Source: Chitinophaga agri (GTDB taxonomy: Bacteria; Bacteroidota; Bacteroidia; Chitinophagales; Chitinophagaceae). Taken from it: a stretch of DNA of 64,000 bases. The stretch covers positions 1,488,001 through 1,552,000 of the forward strand of contig NZ_CP048113.1 in NCBI RefSeq assembly GCF_010093065.1. The letters run 5' to 3'. Both the position numbers and the translations under genes were made by a program. Positions 8,781-15,893 of the stretch are shown in pieces. The notes below the pieces were generated by a model, which was given only the letters and a program-made list of their open reading frames with translations, was not told the DNA's origin and ran no database searches. How positions within the stretch are numbered: the stretch's first letter is position 1; each line of letters begins with the position of its first letter.

Positions 8781-9920
8781 TCAGCGCTGAGCGGTCTTAG
8801 CCTTTTCCGGTTTAATTTCCATGCCTTCTTTCAAACGATCTACACCACTTACAACGATCCTGTCACCTGCTTTGACACCGTCTGTTACCAGGTAGTCGTT
8901 ACCACTGTTGCCGGTTACGGTGATCGCCTGACGAACCGTCTTATTGGCTTTGTCGAGGGTGTATACAAATACCCTGTCCTGTATTTCTACCGTAGCTGCC
9001 TGCGGTACGAGGATAGCGTTTTTATACTCACGCTGCAGTCTGACCTTACCGGTATTGCCGGTACGGATGGTACCTTTTCCATTAGGGAATACAGCTCTCA
9101 GGGTGATGGCGCCGGTATTCTTTTCGAACTGGCCATCTATCATGTCTACCTTACCCTTTTCTTCGTACACATGGTTATCGGCGAGCACGAGTACTACAGG
9201 CGGCAGGTTTTTCAGTTTTTCTTCCAGCGTGGAGCCGGCATAGTTATCTTTAAAGCTGAAGAAGTCGCCTTCGCTAAGTGAGAAGTAAGCATAGATCTCG
9301 TGTACGTCCGACAGTTTGGTCAACGGCTCCGGATCATTCAGGGAGATCAGTGCGCCGGCTTTTTTAGGAATACGACCGATGTAGCCACTTACAGGAGCGG
9401 TAATATTCGTATAACCTACATTGATAGTGGCAGCAGCCACCAGTGCTTTCGCCTGTTCAACATTGGCGGTGGCTACTTCATAAGCTGTTTTAGCAGTACG
9501 CAGCTGTATTTCAGACACCACTTTGCTATTTACCAGCGGCGTTACTTTATCTATTTCCAGTTGCGCGTTCAACACAGCTGCTTCAGCGGCATGCAAGGAA
9601 GCTTTTGCGTTGTTCAGTTGTTCACGGTAGCGATGTTCATCGATTTTGAATAACGGCTGACCAGCTTTCACATAAGCGCCTTCATCCACATATACTTTTT
9701 CGAGGTAACCATCTACCTGTGAGCGGATCTCTACGTTCACCTTTCCTTCCAGTGATGCTGTATAGTCATTTTCTGTACTGGCGTCGGCTGCTCCAATGGT
9801 TACCACTTCTGCCGGTGTGGCGGCAGGCGCTTCATTATGTGCAGCGGAGGGCTGACAGCTGTACAATCCCATCAGAATGATGATGACAAGCAAGCTCCGG
9901 TTTAATACGTCTTTTTTCAT
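8781..9920 (-). CDS. RND efflux periplasmic adaptor (membrane fusion protein)
   Basis: 379 residues from the ATG at 9920, the start that gives a compact signal peptide (M-K-K-D-V-L-N-R-S-L) and a lipobox L-Y-S-C at about Cys 22; the longer frame adds nine residues that spoil it. The adaptor bridges pump and outer-membrane channel. Visible parts are the biotinyl-lipoyl-like motif (V-D-E-G-A-Y-V-K-A-G-Q-P-L-F-K-I-D), an alpha-helical hairpin, the second lipoyl half (I-T-A-P-V-S-G-Y-I-G) and beta-barrel and membrane-proximal domains to the end. First gene of the efflux operon, preceded by a long structured leader and a TetR-type operator. Confidence 0.93.
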   Translation of the reverse strand: MKKDVLNRSLLVIIILMGLYSCQPSAAHNEAPAATPAEVVTIGAADASTENDYTASLEGKVNVEIRSQVDGYLEKVYVDEGAYVKAGQPLFKIDEHRYREQLNNAKASLHAAEAAVLNAQLEIDKVTPLVNSKVVSEIQLRTAKTAYEVATANVEQAKALVAAATINVGYTNITAPVSGYIGRIPKKAGALISLNDPEPLTKLSDVHEIYAYFSLSEGDFFSFKDNYAGSTLEEKLKNLPPVVLVLADNHVYEEKGKVDMIDGQFEKNTGAITLRAVFPNGKGTIRTGNTGKVRLQREYKNAILVPQAATVEIQDRVFVYTLDKANKTVRQAITVTGNSGNDYLVTDGVKAGDRIVVSGVDRLKEGMEIKPEKAKTAQR

Positions 9921-9982
9921 GTTATGATTGTTGTGTGTAATTGACAAAAGAATCCCCCTTTCGCATATTGACTATGCAATCA

Positions 9983-10185
9983 GATAGCGGCAGTTAATAC
10001 ATGTAATGCCCGTTATCAATGCTCAGGAAAGCATCAATTACAGATAGTTGTCGTTGAAGGTAAGCGTGTAGGTTCACGGTGATGGTCAGCACCACGTGAA
10101 GAGTGTCGGATCAGCGGAATGGCCGCACAATGGATATAGCCGGTATTTGCCAGCAGTCCTGTGCCTGTTATTACAGGACACAGGA
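9983..10185 (-). other. Structured 5' leader of the efflux operon (three inverted repeats)
   Basis: Between the operator at 10203-10218 and the adaptor start lie three potential hairpins. The strongest is at 10157-10185: TCCTGTGCCTGT pairs with ACAGG-A-CACAGGA, a 12-bp stem with one bulge. Weaker ones are 10073-10100 (TTCACG..CGTGAA) and 9983-10017 (GATAGCGG against CCGTTATC, one G-T pair). None has a T run on the minus strand, so simple termination is unlikely. If transcription starts near the operator, the mRNA leader is about 250 bases. I could not identify a convincing -7 box. Confidence 0.45.
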
Positions 10186-10202
10186 TGAATGTATTGCAGT
10201 AT

Positions 10203-10218
10203 TGAAACGATCGTTTCA
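10203..10218. promoter_or_regulatory. TetR-family operator upstream of the efflux operon
   Basis: TGAAACGATCGTTTCA is a perfect 16-bp palindrome. A near-identical copy is found in the tetR promoter (10855-10870). It lies between the 3' end of tetR and the leader of the efflux operon, where repression of that operon would be exerted. That the TetR protein binds it is inferred from the repeat, symmetry and position. Confidence 0.8.
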
Positions 10219-10245
10219 GAATAAGGGCAAAAAAAAGAGCAGTTC

Positions 10246-10833
10246 TTAAAATGAACTCCTCAGGTGTTTTTTGGTATATGTTGCCATCCCTTTCACGAGA
10301 TCAACATCCTTAAACTGAAGATAAGACTGTTTCCAGCCACAAAAGCCGTTAAAGATAATATGTGCCAGCACAACGGGATCTTTGTCATCTGACAGTTCAC
10401 CCTGTTCTTTCGCACGTTTCAGCAGGTCGGTAAATATGCCAATCGTTCTTGCACTGGCCTGTTTAATAACGCTGCGGACTTCATCATCGTCTCCAGCCAG
10501 CTCAAAGGAAGACTTCATCCCCATACAACACTTGCAGTCGTATATCGTACCGGATACAAAGACGTCGATGATCTTTTCCATTGTTTCCAGCGGCGAGAGG
10601 TCCTTGAGCGTCAGCACCGATTCGTAGTCTTTTGCTGCCAGGTAACCATATGTCCGCAGACATTCCAGGAAAAGGTTATGTTTATCACCAAAAGAATTAT
10701 ACAAGCTGCTCCTGTTGATCTGCATAGCCTCTACCAGGTCCTGCATAGAAGTGGCGTTGTACCCCTTCTCCCAGAACACATCGAGCGCTTTGGCGATCTT
10801 TTCTTCAGGAATGAACTCTTTCTCTCTTGCCAT
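10246..10833 (-). CDS. TetR/AcrR-family transcriptional repressor of the RND operon
   Basis: 195 residues, start ATG at 10833. The N-terminal 60 residues form the TetR helix-turn-helix (A-L-D-V-F-W-E-K-G-Y, then T-S-M-Q-D-L-V-E-A-M, then S-S-L-Y-N-S-F-G-D-K). The C-terminal ligand domain has a cysteine cluster D-C-K-C-C-M-G near residues 100-106. Cysteines at a similar place serve electrophile or oxidant sensing in NemR-type TetR proteins; for this protein that is inference. It lies directly upstream of the efflux operon in the same orientation, with a shared 16-bp palindrome on both sides of the gene. This supports autorepression plus repression of the pump, relieved by a pump substrate or reactive compound. 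Confidence 0.93.
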   Translation of the reverse strand: MAREKEFIPEEKIAKALDVFWEKGYNATSMQDLVEAMQINRSSLYNSFGDKHNLFLECLRTYGYLAAKDYESVLTLKDLSPLETMEKIIDVFVSGTIYDCKCCMGMKSSFELAGDDDEVRSVIKQASARTIGIFTDLLKRAKEQGELSDDKDPVVLAHIIFNGFCGWKQSYLQFKDVDLVKGMATYTKKHLRSSF

Positions 10834-10841
10834 AACGGGAA

Positions 10842-10873
10842 CAAAGGTACATTCTGAAACGGTCGTTTCAAAA
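10842..10873 (-). promoter_or_regulatory. tetR promoter (-33 TTTTG, -7 TACCTTTG)
   Basis: On the minus strand TTTTG (10869-10873) is followed 19 bases later by TACCTTTG (10842-10849), a full match to the Bacteroidota -7 consensus TAnnTTTG. The ATG is eight bases downstream, so the transcript has almost no leader. Confidence 0.75.
10855..10870. promoter_or_regulatory. TetR-family operator within the tetR promoter
   Basis: TGAAACGGTCGTTTCA differs from the operator at 10203-10218 by one central base. It occupies the spacer between the -33 and -7 boxes of tetR, so a bound dimer would directly block sigma factor contact. Confidence 0.82.
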
Positions 10874-10949
10874 TAATTTTTTCTTTACCGGACCTATGTG
10901 TAATGAAATATCTTATTTCAGATGCGGTATGCTCCCTGGAAAGCGGTCA

Positions 10950-11035
10950 GCCTACCCGGATTAATACTTAACCGGTGGTAGGCTACCGAATAATGCAAAA
11001 GCAGAGCGTCCAGCCATGCCGGACACTCTGCTTTT
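10950..11035 (-). terminator. Intrinsic terminator region after the beta-barrel gene
   Basis: The proximal hairpin is AAAAGCAGAG-x-GTCC (10997-11011) with GGAC-x-CTCTGCTTTT (11021-11035), a long stem flanked by A/T tracts, 38 bases after the stop of the outer-membrane gene. A second inverted repeat, GCCTACC..GGTAGGC, lies at 10950-10983. Confidence 0.75.
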
Positions 11036-11072
11036 AAGGAGTACCTGGATGTGAACGCCTGATTTTAATACA

Positions 11073-11684
11073 TTAGAAGTTAAACAGACAGGTCAGGCCG
11101 CCAATGTGTGCTTTATAATCACCGGTGATCCCTTTCATATAAAAAGTGCTGATCTCAATGTTGTGACGTTTCTTTCTGCCAACACCGATACGCATACCGA
11201 TATTTGCAGCCGGTCCGGTAGTCGCCATGCTACGACTGTCTGTGTAATAACCGTAATACTCAGGGTCGTAATATTCTGACTCTACTGTACCCGCGTGCAG
11301 ACCATAACCAGCACCAACATAAAATCCCATCCTGCTCTGACAACCCTGTGCCGAACCAGCCCCAAAGTTGAAGTTCACCATTACGGGTGCATTGACCATG
11401 TAACCAAACATACTCTCTTCATCCCAACCGTAATAGCTGTCATAAGTTGCATTGTAGGTAGCCGAAAAACCGACACTCAGGGGAATGCCTACAGAAATGG
11501 AGGTGTTCTCTGATTCCGCAAAACTGATACGCGGAGAATAGGTAAATACAGTACTGGCTTTAGTGTTCGTATGGGAGGCACCTTCTACAAAAACACCGGT
11601 ACCGATGCCGTTGATAAAACGCTGTGCATGTGAGGATGTAATGCCTGCCAGGCATACGGCGGCTAACAAGAATACTCGTTTCAT
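11073..11684 (-). CDS. Secreted outer-membrane beta-barrel protein
   Basis: 203 residues with a clear signal peptide cut after S-S-H-A-Q (about residue 21). The mature part consists of alternating hydrophobic and polar short strands rich in Gly, Tyr and Ser (for example V-G-A-G-Y-G-L-H-A-G), and it ends in a terminal Phe (C-L-F-N-F), typical of small 8-strand OmpA/OmpX-like barrels in Bacteroidota. Such proteins stabilise the envelope or bind surfaces; the specific role is unknown. A perfect -7 box lies about 36 bases upstream and a strong terminator follows, so it is a single-gene unit. Confidence 0.8.
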   Translation of the reverse strand: MKRVFLLAAVCLAGITSSHAQRFINGIGTGVFVEGASHTNTKASTVFTYSPRISFAESENTSISVGIPLSVGFSATYNATYDSYYGWDEESMFGYMVNAPVMVNFNFGAGSAQGCQSRMGFYVGAGYGLHAGTVESEYYDPEYYGYYTDSRSMATTGPAANIGMRIGVGRKKRHNIEISTFYMKGITGDYKAHIGGLTCLFNF

Positions 11685-11720
11685 TGATAAAGGGACTTAA
11701 TTAATAATGCTATAATATAC

Positions 11721-11728
11721 CAAAGATA
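11721..11728 (-). promoter_or_regulatory. -7 box of the beta-barrel gene
   Basis: TATCTTTG on the minus strand matches TAnnTTTG exactly, 36 bases upstream of the ATG at 11684. The -33 element is not distinct (TTTCCCGG about 21 bases further upstream). Confidence 0.55.
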
Positions 11729-11914
11729 CTGTGCGCCCATTAAACCGGGAAATAAGTTATTGAAAATAAGTAGTAAACACCTCTTTTGTTTATCAGTGAA
11801 AGTTACCGCACCTTTGCAACACCAGATGACCGGATACCTATGGTTTTATATGTACTCCTATGAGCCTTCACCTATGACCCTGCTACCCGGTGCTACTGTT
11901 AAATATCCCTGAAA

Positions 11915-12595
11915 ATGAACTATAAGATCATACAGGATGAGTCTATGTTACGCTCGTTCATCAACTGGCTGCCCGACCTGGAAGAAGGGGAAGCCTATTA
12001 CGTCTCACTGCTGGCCAGAAGTAAGTATGCTGATGCGATAAAATCAGATAAACAACAACTGAAACGCTTTACCAGCAGAAAAGAAGACCTCTATTCAAAA
12101 ATACTCCAGCTGGAATGCCCGGTTGGCGCGTATACCCAAAAAGGAACGCCTATCCCGCAGGAAGCGCTGGCTATTTATATCACCCCTAATCCGAGAAGTC
12201 TGTATGACGCTATGTTCAGCGGATTGACTGCACTGGCCCAATGCATCCAACAGCAGAAGCGACATGCTAATCCGCACCAGGAGGTGATGAATGAAATTCA
12301 GAAGAATAAGAGCAGAAGTTGTTTCGTGGATTTCGATTTTGACTACAAGGGAGAAGACTTTGCGGATCATCTGAAACAGCAGGTCTACGCTTGTACCGGT
12401 GAATCGGCGAACGTGCAGTTTATCGAAACCAGAGGTGGTTTTCATGTACTCGTCGATCCGTTATCGATAGAAGAGCCTTACCGTAAACGCTGGTACCAGG
12501 GCATCGCGCAGTTACCTCATGTCGATCAGACCGGCGACCAGATGATACCCATACCCGGTTGTTCACAGGGTGGCTTTGTACCGCAAATGCTGTAA
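11915..12595 (+). CDS. Conserved protein with primase/polymerase (AEP)-like motifs
   Basis: 226 residues, no signal or membrane segment. I recognise it as a conserved bacterial hypothetical but know no assigned function. Features suggest an archaeo-eukaryotic primase-like active site. F-V-D-F-D-F-D near residues 138-144 looks like motif I (hhhDhD). E-T-R-G-G-F-H-V-L-V-D near 170-180 looks like motif II (S/T-x-G-G-x-H). An Asp-containing stretch before M-I-P-I-P-G-C-S-Q-G-G-F near 210-221 resembles motif III and the P-G turn of prim-pols. The N-terminal 120 residues contain two helices and Y-I-T-P-N-P-R. It stands alone, with no replication or CRISPR neighbour. The similarity is motif-level only; metal-dependent nucleotidyl transfer is inference. 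Confidence 0.55.
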   Translation: MNYKIIQDESMLRSFINWLPDLEEGEAYYVSLLARSKYADAIKSDKQQLKRFTSRKEDLYSKILQLECPVGAYTQKGTPIPQEALAIYITPNPRSLYDAMFSGLTALAQCIQQQKRHANPHQEVMNEIQKNKSRSCFVDFDFDYKGEDFADHLKQQVYACTGESANVQFIETRGGFHVLVDPLSIEEPYRKRWYQGIAQLPHVDQTGDQMIPIPGCSQGGFVPQML

Positions 12596-12612
12596 CCAGT
12601 AACTATATAGAG

Positions 12613-12643
12613 AAAGTCGGAGCAATGCAATCTCCGGCTTTTC
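12613..12643. terminator. Terminator between convergent genes
   Basis: AAAGTCGGAG (12613-12622) pairs with CTCCGGCTTT (12632-12641) with one G-T pair, followed by TT on the plus strand. It serves the primase-like gene and, read in reverse, possibly the protease gene ending at 12646. Confidence 0.7.
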
Positions 12644-12645
12644 TA

Positions 12646-13836
12646 TTATTTCGCTTTCATACTTTCCTGGTAGCCTTTATAGTCAGAATAAGGCTCATCA
12701 GACCTGCTATTCAGCTTCAGGTATATAAAGCCCTGCCGATTGTCCAGTATGACGTTAAAATGGCTTAATACCTGGTTTCCAATAAGCGTGGGCCGGCTAC
12801 TCCCTGGCATATTGGGGTCCTGCGCATTGGTTACAATATCCGGGAATTTAACACCTGCTATTTCCGCGTTTAATCGTACGATCTTTCTGCCATTCACTGT
12901 AGTCAGACTGTCCAGCTTATCCCAGAGGCCTTCATACGCCGTAAAATCGCTACCAAGTGCCATGGTGGCATCGCGTCCTGTATCAAACAGGAACCAGAAA
13001 GAATAACGCTTCCCTCCCACTTCTGTTACGGCCTGGAACCTTGGCCTGTCCTGCTCGAACCATACGGGCATAACGCTGTAATACCGCGAATAGTTCGGTA
13101 ATCCTTTATGAATGATCAGCAGGCTGCGATCGTAATCGATCTCCACGATCTTATCCATGAATAATGAATTACCGATGATCAGGTCTTCCTGAGGCTGCAT
13201 ATTGCCGACCTGTACCAGTTTCACTGGTCCCCATTTAATATCCGCGATCCTGAGTGTATTGTTACTGCTGGTGAGTGTCTTGTTGGTCCCCTGTGTATTG
13301 GTGACCATCGTATTGCCGTCAAACTGAATACCCAGTTTTTCGGCCGACTGGCGGTTTACAGCGCTGGCGCCCGCTCCGAGATCAAACTGTATATTGACAG
13401 GCTTATTGTTCAAAAATCCCTTCAGATAGATACGGGAACCATGCAATGTGAAAGGAATAGTGTCTCTCGCAGGATTTTTTCCGATGCCTCTTACCTGCCG
13501 TAGCGTGTCTCTGAGAGCGGCTATACGGATAAAACAACTGTCCTTACCATTGAGCAGTACCACCAGGTCATAACTCCTACCTGGCTTTGTATCAACAGTA
13601 AAGCTATCCAGGTCTGTTTTAACTGTCACCGTTCCCGGCTTACCCGGCACATTCATATAGTAGATATCAGGTCTGACAGCAGGATCGAGATACCAGTCAA
13701 GCTTCGGATACGGTTCATCGATGATGCTTGCCTTATCAGTATTGGCTTTTATAACGCGTAATACCCGCTGCGCATGTGCCAGATGAGACAGGCACAGGAG
13801 TAGTACCAGGCTGGAGAAAAGTCTATTATGTTTCAT
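12646..13836 (-). CDS. Secreted retropepsin-like aspartyl protease family protein
   Basis: 396 residues from the ATG at 13836, chosen because it starts a clean signal peptide (M-K-H-N-R-L-F-S-S-L, cut after A-H-A-Q). Two aspartyl-protease-like motifs are visible: F-D-L-G-A-G-A-S near residue 150 and F-D-T-G-R-D-A-T near residue 282. This is the two-lobed form of the clan AA fold in one chain. The first motif has D-L-G rather than D-T/S-G, so activity of that lobe is uncertain. About 110 residues of beta-rich N-terminal region precede the lobes. Likely periplasmic or surface proteolysis; the substrate is unknown. It is a single-gene unit with its own -7 box. Confidence 0.8.
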   Translation of the reverse strand: MKHNRLFSSLVLLLCLSHLAHAQRVLRVIKANTDKASIIDEPYPKLDWYLDPAVRPDIYYMNVPGKPGTVTVKTDLDSFTVDTKPGRSYDLVVLLNGKDSCFIRIAALRDTLRQVRGIGKNPARDTIPFTLHGSRIYLKGFLNNKPVNIQFDLGAGASAVNRQSAEKLGIQFDGNTMVTNTQGTNKTLTSSNNTLRIADIKWGPVKLVQVGNMQPQEDLIIGNSLFMDKIVEIDYDRSLLIIHKGLPNYSRYYSVMPVWFEQDRPRFQAVTEVGGKRYSFWFLFDTGRDATMALGSDFTAYEGLWDKLDSLTTVNGRKIVRLNAEIAGVKFPDIVTNAQDPNMPGSSRPTLIGNQVLSHFNVILDNRQGFIYLKLNSRSDEPYSDYKGYQESMKAK

Positions 13837-13897
13837 GATGAGGTAGCTGTTCAATCCGTATGCCAGGTGAAGTTAATATTAATAATCAATCAATTAC

Positions 13898-13905
13898 CAA
13901 ACTTA
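13898..13905 (-). promoter_or_regulatory. -7 box of the aspartyl protease gene
   Basis: TAAGTTTG on the minus strand matches TAnnTTTG, 61 bases upstream of the chosen ATG (13836). No -33 element was seen. Confidence 0.45.
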
Positions 13906-13968
13906 GATTTGTGCAGATGTTCATTGTTGAACGGTACCTGTTCGTTTACGTGTAACCGGGAGCATCGC

Positions 13969-14949
13969 CTATTTTTTTTTCTTCTTTTCCCACTCCTGGT
14001 GTAACTGGTAAACCAGTTGGCGGTTGGCATTCGATTCAAGCCAGATGGTGGTTCTGGTAAATTCTTTTTTAGTTTCCAGCACAGGCAGGGTATCAGGTGC
14101 TGCCTTCATGTCACTTACACTCACCCACCTGTCTGCCGTTGAATTACGCAGCGACTCCATACTGGTGCTGGCTATCGTCTGAATAGTATATACCCCCGGT
14201 GTTACATAGTGCAGGACCATTTCCGTCTTAGGTTCGATGAAGGCTATCCTGGATTTCGTGCCGTCCAGCGGGGTTAACGTAAATTTGGCGGCCTTATCCA
14301 GTGTATTGATAATTTTAATAAGAGAAGCGCCGTCATCCTCCCCTAGCCGGAGGGTTTTCTGCGCATCTTTTTTACCTGCATTGGCTCCGTCTATGGTTGT
14401 GAATGACTGCGGTGCATCTTTTACCAATCCATTCGGGCTGCCGAATTGCTGCTGTCGCGCTCTCTCCCGCTGGCCACTGGTGCCCATCACATACACGATC
14501 AGCAAGCCGGCTGCGGCGATCAGGTAAGGAGCGATCCTGAATCCGGGTTTGCTGGCAATTTCTGCTTCCAGCATGCCGTGATTGTTGTTGATAGTTTGTA
14601 AGGTCTCTGGTGTCAGCCCTTTGATCTGACGGGCAAGGTCCCAATAGATCATGTGGTCCGTCTTTCCATTGTGCTTGGCCCAAACCGTCAGTGCTAACTC
14701 CTGCAATGCCAGGGCAATGGTGTTCCGGAGTTCATCCAGGGGCCCTTCGGCAGTATTGATCTCATCCACATTGATATGACTGGCTGTCCATTTTTTTAAT
14801 GTTGACAGCGAGATCATATGCGTATTGATCGCATGTTTCTGCGCGAGAATATCATCAAGCAGCGCCATGTATGATTTAACAACTGGAATGTAACGGGGGT
14901 CGTTCAGGTCCGGCTGTGATGCCGCGGAACCATTAAAGCTGGTATGCAT
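13969..14949 (-). CDS. Single-pass membrane protein of unknown function
   Basis: 326 residues, start ATG at 14949. The first 130 residues are helical and cytoplasm-like (L-D-D-I-L-A-Q-K-H, then L-A-L-Q-E-L-A-L). One membrane segment lies near residues 139-156 (A-P-Y-L-I-A-A-A-G-L-L-I-V). A 165-residue extracytoplasmic part follows, with beta-like runs (F-T-L-T-P-L-D-G-T, then H-Y-V-T-P-G-V-Y-T-I) and a lysine-rich end. The topology (cytoplasmic helical domain, one helix, beta-rich outer domain) resembles anti-sigma or transmembrane signalling proteins, but no anti-sigma motif is visible and no sigma gene is adjacent. Function unassigned. Confidence 0.65.
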   Translation of the reverse strand: MHTSFNGSAASQPDLNDPRYIPVVKSYMALLDDILAQKHAINTHMISLSTLKKWTASHINVDEINTAEGPLDELRNTIALALQELALTVWAKHNGKTDHMIYWDLARQIKGLTPETLQTINNNHGMLEAEIASKPGFRIAPYLIAAAGLLIVYVMGTSGQRERARQQQFGSPNGLVKDAPQSFTTIDGANAGKKDAQKTLRLGEDDGASLIKIINTLDKAAKFTLTPLDGTKSRIAFIEPKTEMVLHYVTPGVYTIQTIASTSMESLRNSTADRWVSVSDMKAAPDTLPVLETKKEFTRTTIWLESNANRQLVYQLHQEWEKKKKK

Positions 14950-14975
14950 GTCAGGTTAATAGGGATAGTTCGTGG

Positions 14976-14983
14976 CAAAATTA
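14976..14983 (-). promoter_or_regulatory. -7 box of the single-pass membrane protein gene
   Basis: TAATTTTG on the minus strand matches TAnnTTTG, 26 bases upstream of the ATG at 14949. A possible -33 TTG (15006-15008) lies 22 bases further upstream. Confidence 0.55.
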
Positions 14984-15237
14984 ACGATATAATATCATTT
15001 TTTTACAATTAGCTTCGATAGCATACCGCATATTGATTACCAACACACAATTACGCCTTCCATTCATCCGGATTGCACAACTATCGCTTTAACGACCATA
15101 ATTGCCCATCTGGCGATTGACACCCGTTCACGCCACGAACGAGTGCTAGCTTTAGGTCGCTGATCAATACAATAGTGACGTCACAAAGCAGCATCAGTTT
15201 TAAGGCCACCCATTTACTCACGCTTAATCTTTGTCGT

Positions 15238-15549
15238 ATGAAAGAGATCATACATAAACCCGGCGCCATTACCCGTTGGTTTGAACATGACATATCACTT
15301 AACCTCGGTTTCAGAGAAAGCGGCATCCGCGCCATCTGCGGAATAGTGCTGGTATTCATCACTGCACTGGTGTACCGTCACGGTATCTATTACATCATCC
15401 CGATCACGATATACCTTTATATCAGCGCAATGGCACATTTCTGCGTCTTTAAATACATCTGGGTGCATATGCCTGCTCACAGCCTGTCTCAGACACGACT
15501 GGACTGGCCTTCTGACCTGGCAACACAAATAGATCCCTCACTGGGATAA
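15238..15549 (+). CDS. Small inner-membrane protein, YgaP-transmembrane (DUF2892)-like
   Basis: 103 residues from the ATG at 15238. The longer frame from 15175 is rejected because TAATCTTTG, close to a -7 box, sits between that start and this one, only four bases before the ATG. N-L-G-F-R-E-S-G-I-R-A-I-C-G introduces two adjacent hydrophobic helices (about residues 33-49 and 52-72), followed by C-V-F-K-Y-I-W. This is the layout of the DUF2892/YgaP-like transmembrane family, where N-x-G-x-x-x-R-x-x-R-x-x-x-G precedes a helical pair. In other bacteria such domains accompany rhodanese or redox proteins; here it stands alone. Function unknown. Confidence 0.6.
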   Translation: MKEIIHKPGAITRWFEHDISLNLGFRESGIRAICGIVLVFITALVYRHGIYYIIPITIYLYISAMAHFCVFKYIWVHMPAHSLSQTRLDWPSDLATQIDPSLG

Positions 15550-15732
15550 CCCTTACAATCCTTTCCTCCATATACTATCAAAACCAGATCATGACCGCAA
15601 TTATTTGCGCATGATCCTCAGGCACCGAAAGATCGAAAATCACTATCTGTGCATTAAAACCGGGAACCATACGGTATAGGTGCGCAGCCTTTACATAGTA
15701 GCGAAGTAACGTGCCTGATCGATTCAAAGTGC

Positions 15733-15766
15733 GCCGGCATCATACACAGGGTATGGTGCCGGCTTT
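15733..15766 (+). terminator. Terminator-like stem-loop
   Basis: GCCGGCATCATAC (15733-15745) pairs with GTATGGTGCCGGC (15751-15763), 13 bp with one G-T pair, followed by TTT. It lies 180 bases after the small membrane gene, the only plus-strand gene it could serve. Confidence 0.6.
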
Positions 15767-15848
15767 GCTGATCTCAATATATGCTACCGCTACAAGTATA
15801 TTCAGTGGATATTAACATTAATTTACCAGCGCAGTAATTTTATAACAA

Positions 15849-15856
15849 TATATTTG
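15849..15856 (+). promoter_or_regulatory. -7 box of the LRR/DUF1963 gene
   Basis: TATATTTG matches TAnnTTTG exactly, 37 bases before the ATG at 15894. Confidence 0.55.
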
Positions 15857-15893
15857 CTGACCATATTGTCAATAAAACCCTGGTGAACGAGTT

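Larger units (their letters stand above)
15550..15893 (+). other. 344-bp spacer with a hairpin, a terminator and a promoter
   Basis: It contains a hairpin without a T run at 15587-15616 (GATCATG and CGCAA pairing with TTGCG and CATGATC), a terminator-like stem at 15733-15763 and a -7 box at 15849. No open frame of interest was seen. Confidence 0.55.
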
